This document shows, piece by piece, positions 5,156 to 6,804 of a stretch of 6,804 nucleotides of DNA. Below the pieces are notes generated by a model. It saw only the letters and a program-made list of their open reading frames with translations. It was not told the origin of the DNA and made no database searches. Location of the stretch: assembly GCA_045541355.1 (NCBI GenBank), contig JAZQIW010000011.1:1-6804 (forward strand), given 5' to 3'. Source of the DNA: UMGS1387 sp045541355. GTDB taxonomy: Bacteria; Bacillota; Clostridia; Oscillospirales; CAG-382. A program made the translations under genes and the position numbers. Positions within the stretch are counted from its first letter, which is position 1; each line of letters starts with the position of its first letter.

Positions 5156-6358
5156 ATGCTGACACTTGATAAAATCTATCACGCCTCCTTTGTTTTAAAG
5201 GACGTAATCAGACACACCGACCTTGTACACTCGGAAAAACTCAATCCCGAGGCTGATGTATGGTTAAAGCCGGAAAACCTTCAGCTTACAGGTTCTTTTA
5301 AGCTCAGAGGCTCGGGTTATATGATTTCCCAGCTCAGTGACGAAGAAAAGAGCCATGGCGTTATCGCTTGCTCCGCAGGTAACCATGCACAGGGCGTTGC
5401 TCTTGCGGCGACAAAATACGGCATTAAGAGCCTTATTTGCCTTCCCGACGGCGCACCCATTTCCAAGGTTGAAGCAACCAAGAATTACGGTGCCGAGGTT
5501 TGCATGGTGCCGGGTGTATATGACGATGCATATAATAAGGCAATAGAGCTTCGGGATAAAGAAGGCTATACTTTTGTACATCCCTTTGATAATATCGACG
5601 TTATTGCAGGTCAGGGCACAATCGGACTTGAAATACTCAACGAACTCGACGATGTTGATGCAATTGTTGTTCCCATCGGCGGCGGCGGACTTATTTCGGG
5701 TATTGCCTTTGCGGCAAAGAAATTGAAGCCCGACATAAAGGTTTACGGTGTTCAGGCACAGGGCGCACCCAGTATGTTCAACTCGATAAAGTCGGGAAAG
5801 ATTGAAAAATTAGATAAGGTTTCCACAATCGCCGACGGTATTGCAGTAAAGCAGCCGGGCGAGAACACCTTTAAGCTGGTATCGGAATATGTTGATGATA
5901 TCGTAACCGTTAGTGAGGATGAGATTTCTTCTGCAATTCTTGCGCTTATCGAACAGCATAAGATGGTTGCCGAAGGCGCAGGCGCAGTATCCGTTGCGGC
6001 GGTAATGCATAATAAAGTTCCCGTTAAGGGCAAGAGAGTTGTCTGCGTAGTATCAGGCGGTAATATCGACGTTACAATTCTTTCCCGTGTAATAAAGCGC
6101 GGTCTTATGAAGTCGGGAAGACTTTGTAACCTTGTTATCGAGCTTATGGACAAGCCCGGTCAGCTCCAGAATGTTTCGAGAATTATTGCCGAATGCGGCG
6201 GAAATGTCACCGGCGTTCACCACGAAAGAGCAAGTGAAACAACCGATATTAACGGCTGCTTCCTCAGGGTTTCTCTTGAAACAAAGCACCAACAGCACAT
6301 CGAAGAGATTGTAAAGGCTCTCAAAGATTACGGCTTTAAGATTATAGAACATTATTAA
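5156..6358 (+). CDS. ilvA: Threonine ammonia-lyase (threonine dehydratase) with ACT domain
   Basis: 400-residue PLP enzyme converting L-threonine to 2-oxobutanoate and ammonia through an enamine/imine intermediate (serine to pyruvate as a side activity). PLP fold type II: Lys49 in TGSFKLRG forms the Schiff base; SAGNHAQG 73-80 contacts the substrate; GGGGL 175-179 holds the PLP phosphate; AEGAGA 272-277 and SGGNID 300-305 complete the site. A single ACT domain follows at about 325-400 (IELMDKPGQLQNVSRIIAECGGNV), a usual regulatory ligand-binding unit. This is the roughly 400-residue one-ACT form common in Clostridia, distinct from E. coli TdcB (no ACT) and long E. coli IlvA. It may be biosynthetic (isoleucine) or catabolic, and some annotations would use tdcB. 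It starts at ATG, eight bases after AAAGGAA, is driven by its own promoter and is followed after 19 bases by ridA. Confidence 0.95.
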   Translation: MLTLDKIYHASFVLKDVIRHTDLVHSEKLNPEADVWLKPENLQLTGSFKLRGSGYMISQLSDEEKSHGVIACSAGNHAQGVALAATKYGIKSLICLPDGAPISKVEATKNYGAEVCMVPGVYDDAYNKAIELRDKEGYTFVHPFDNIDVIAGQGTIGLEILNELDDVDAIVVPIGGGGLISGIAFAAKKLKPDIKVYGVQAQGAPSMFNSIKSGKIEKLDKVSTIADGIAVKQPGENTFKLVSEYVDDIVTVSEDEISSAILALIEQHKMVAEGAGAVSVAAVMHNKVPVKGKRVVCVVSGGNIDVTILSRVIKRGLMKSGRLCNLVIELMDKPGQLQNVSRIIAECGGNVTGVHHERASETTDINGCFLRVSLETKHQQHIEEIVKALKDYGFKIIEHY

Positions 6359-6365
6359 TAAATAA

Positions 6366-6372
6366 AAGGTGA
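6366..6372 (+). promoter_or_regulatory. Ribosome binding site that decides the ridA start
   Basis: AAGGTGA lies five bases before ATG 6378. An in-frame GTG at 6369 overlaps this site and has no Shine-Dalgarno of its own at proper distance, so the shorter ATG start, giving the normal RidA N-terminus MEKIYTKNAP, is preferred. Confidence 0.8.
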
Positions 6373-6377
6373 GAGTT

Positions 6378-6749
6378 ATGGAAAAGATTTATACAAAAAA
6401 CGCACCCGAGGCACTCGGTCCCTATACTCAGGCTATGAAGGTAGGCGGACTTGTGTTCACATCGGGACAGATTGCAATTAACCCCGAAACAAACGCTGTT
6501 GAAGCGACGGATATTGCTTCGCAGACAGAACAGGTTTGCAAAAACCTCTCGGCTGTTCTTGAAGCGGCAGGCACAAGTATCGAAAAGGCAGTAAAGACAA
6601 CCTGCTTCCTTGCTGACATGGGCGATTTTGCCGCATTCAACGAGGTTTACGGCAAGTACTTTACTTCAAAGCCTGCAAGAAGCTGCGTTGCTGTAAAGAC
6701 ACTTCCCAAAAATGTTCTTTGCGAGGTTGAGGTTATTGCTGAAGCATAA
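6378..6749 (+). CDS. ridA: RidA, 2-iminobutanoate/2-iminopropanoate deaminase
   Basis: 123-residue RidA/YjgF/UK114 family protein, full length for the family and cytoplasmic (homotrimer in known members). It hydrolyses the reactive enamine/imine products released by threonine/serine dehydratases to 2-oxo acids plus ammonia. Family motifs: NAPEALGPYTQA 8-19; FTSGQIAINPETNAV 27-41; KTTCFLADMGDFAAFNEVY 73-91; PARSCVAV 99-106, whose Arg101 corresponds to the substrate-carboxylate-binding arginine (Arg105 in E. coli RidA); and a C-terminal CEVEVIAEA with the conserved glutamate near residue 118. It sits 19 bases after ilvA and shares its transcript, which matches its role as the clean-up partner of that enzyme. 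The active-site arginine and glutamate argue against an inactive Rid paralogue. A perfect hairpin starts at the first base after its stop. Confidence 0.96.
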   Translation: MEKIYTKNAPEALGPYTQAMKVGGLVFTSGQIAINPETNAVEATDIASQTEQVCKNLSAVLEAAGTSIEKAVKTTCFLADMGDFAAFNEVYGKYFTSKPARSCVAVKTLPKNVLCEVEVIAEA

Positions 6750-6782
6750 CTTACTTTCTCTTTGATAAAAAGAGAAAGTAAG
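6750..6782 (+). repeat. CTTT/AAAG hairpin, copy 3, directly after ridA
   Basis: Perfect 14-bp inverted repeat CTTACTTTCTCTTT / AAAGAGAAAGTAAG with a five-base loop (GATAA), beginning one base after the ridA stop codon. The tail CAAAGAGAAAA repeats the right arm. No T-tract follows in the 22 visible bases, so it is not a canonical terminator, though it could protect the 3' end of the ilvA-ridA mRNA. It is similar in build to the hairpin at 4840-4865, and the window ends within or just after the element. Confidence 0.65.
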
Positions 6783-6804
6783 CAAAGAGAAAATGATTCG
6801 GGAC

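Noticed and set aside
1..6804. CRISPR array, tRNA/rRNA gene, transposase or phage genes
   Set aside because: No regularly spaced direct repeats, tRNA-like fold, integrase/transposase motif or phage gene was seen on either strand.

Overview
The window looks like chromosomal DNA of a low-to-moderate-GC Bacillota, most likely a gut-type Clostridia (Oscillospiraceae/Ruminococcaceae-like). This is inferred from strong purine-rich ribosome binding sites, TTG and GTG starts, heavy AGA arginine use, an ECF sigma/zinc anti-sigma pair typical of Firmicutes, and a WalRK/PhoR-type two-component pair. The genus cannot be fixed from sequence alone. All recognisable genes lie on the + strand.

Layout: (1) 1-110, the C-terminal end of an OmpR/PhoB-family (WalR-like) response regulator. 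(2) 111-380, an unusually long, hairpin-rich gap inside what should be a tight two-component operon. (3) 381-2171, a complete membrane sensor histidine kinase starting at TTG. (4) 2250-2747, an ECF-type sigma factor starting at GTG, overlapping (5) 2737-3093, a very short zinc-finger anti-sigma factor with one membrane helix. (6) 3114-4811, a long-chain fatty-acyl-CoA synthetase. (7) 4812-5155, an intergenic block with a repeat-like hairpin, a strong rho-independent terminator, an AT-rich stretch and a promoter with a palindrome at its start point. (8) 5156-6358, threonine ammonia-lyase with a C-terminal ACT domain. (9) 6378-6749, RidA, the imine deaminase that clears the reactive product of gene 8. 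(10) 6750-6782, a perfect 14-bp hairpin directly after the RidA stop.

How the genes fit together: the first block is signalling and envelope related. It comprises a two-component system and an ECF sigma/anti-sigma switch, followed after 20 nt by a fatty-acid-activating enzyme, all closed by one terminator. The second block is a two-gene metabolic operon: IlvA makes 2-aminocrotonate/2-iminobutanoate (or 2-aminoacrylate from serine) and RidA hydrolyses it to the 2-oxo acid.

No clearly new defence or mobile system is visible. The least-explained material is the hairpin-dense element between the regulator and kinase genes, the CTTT/AAAG hairpin family at gene borders (one 16-nt core recurs inside the anti-sigma gene), the near-absence of an external domain on the anti-sigma factor, and the palindrome at the ilvA promoter.
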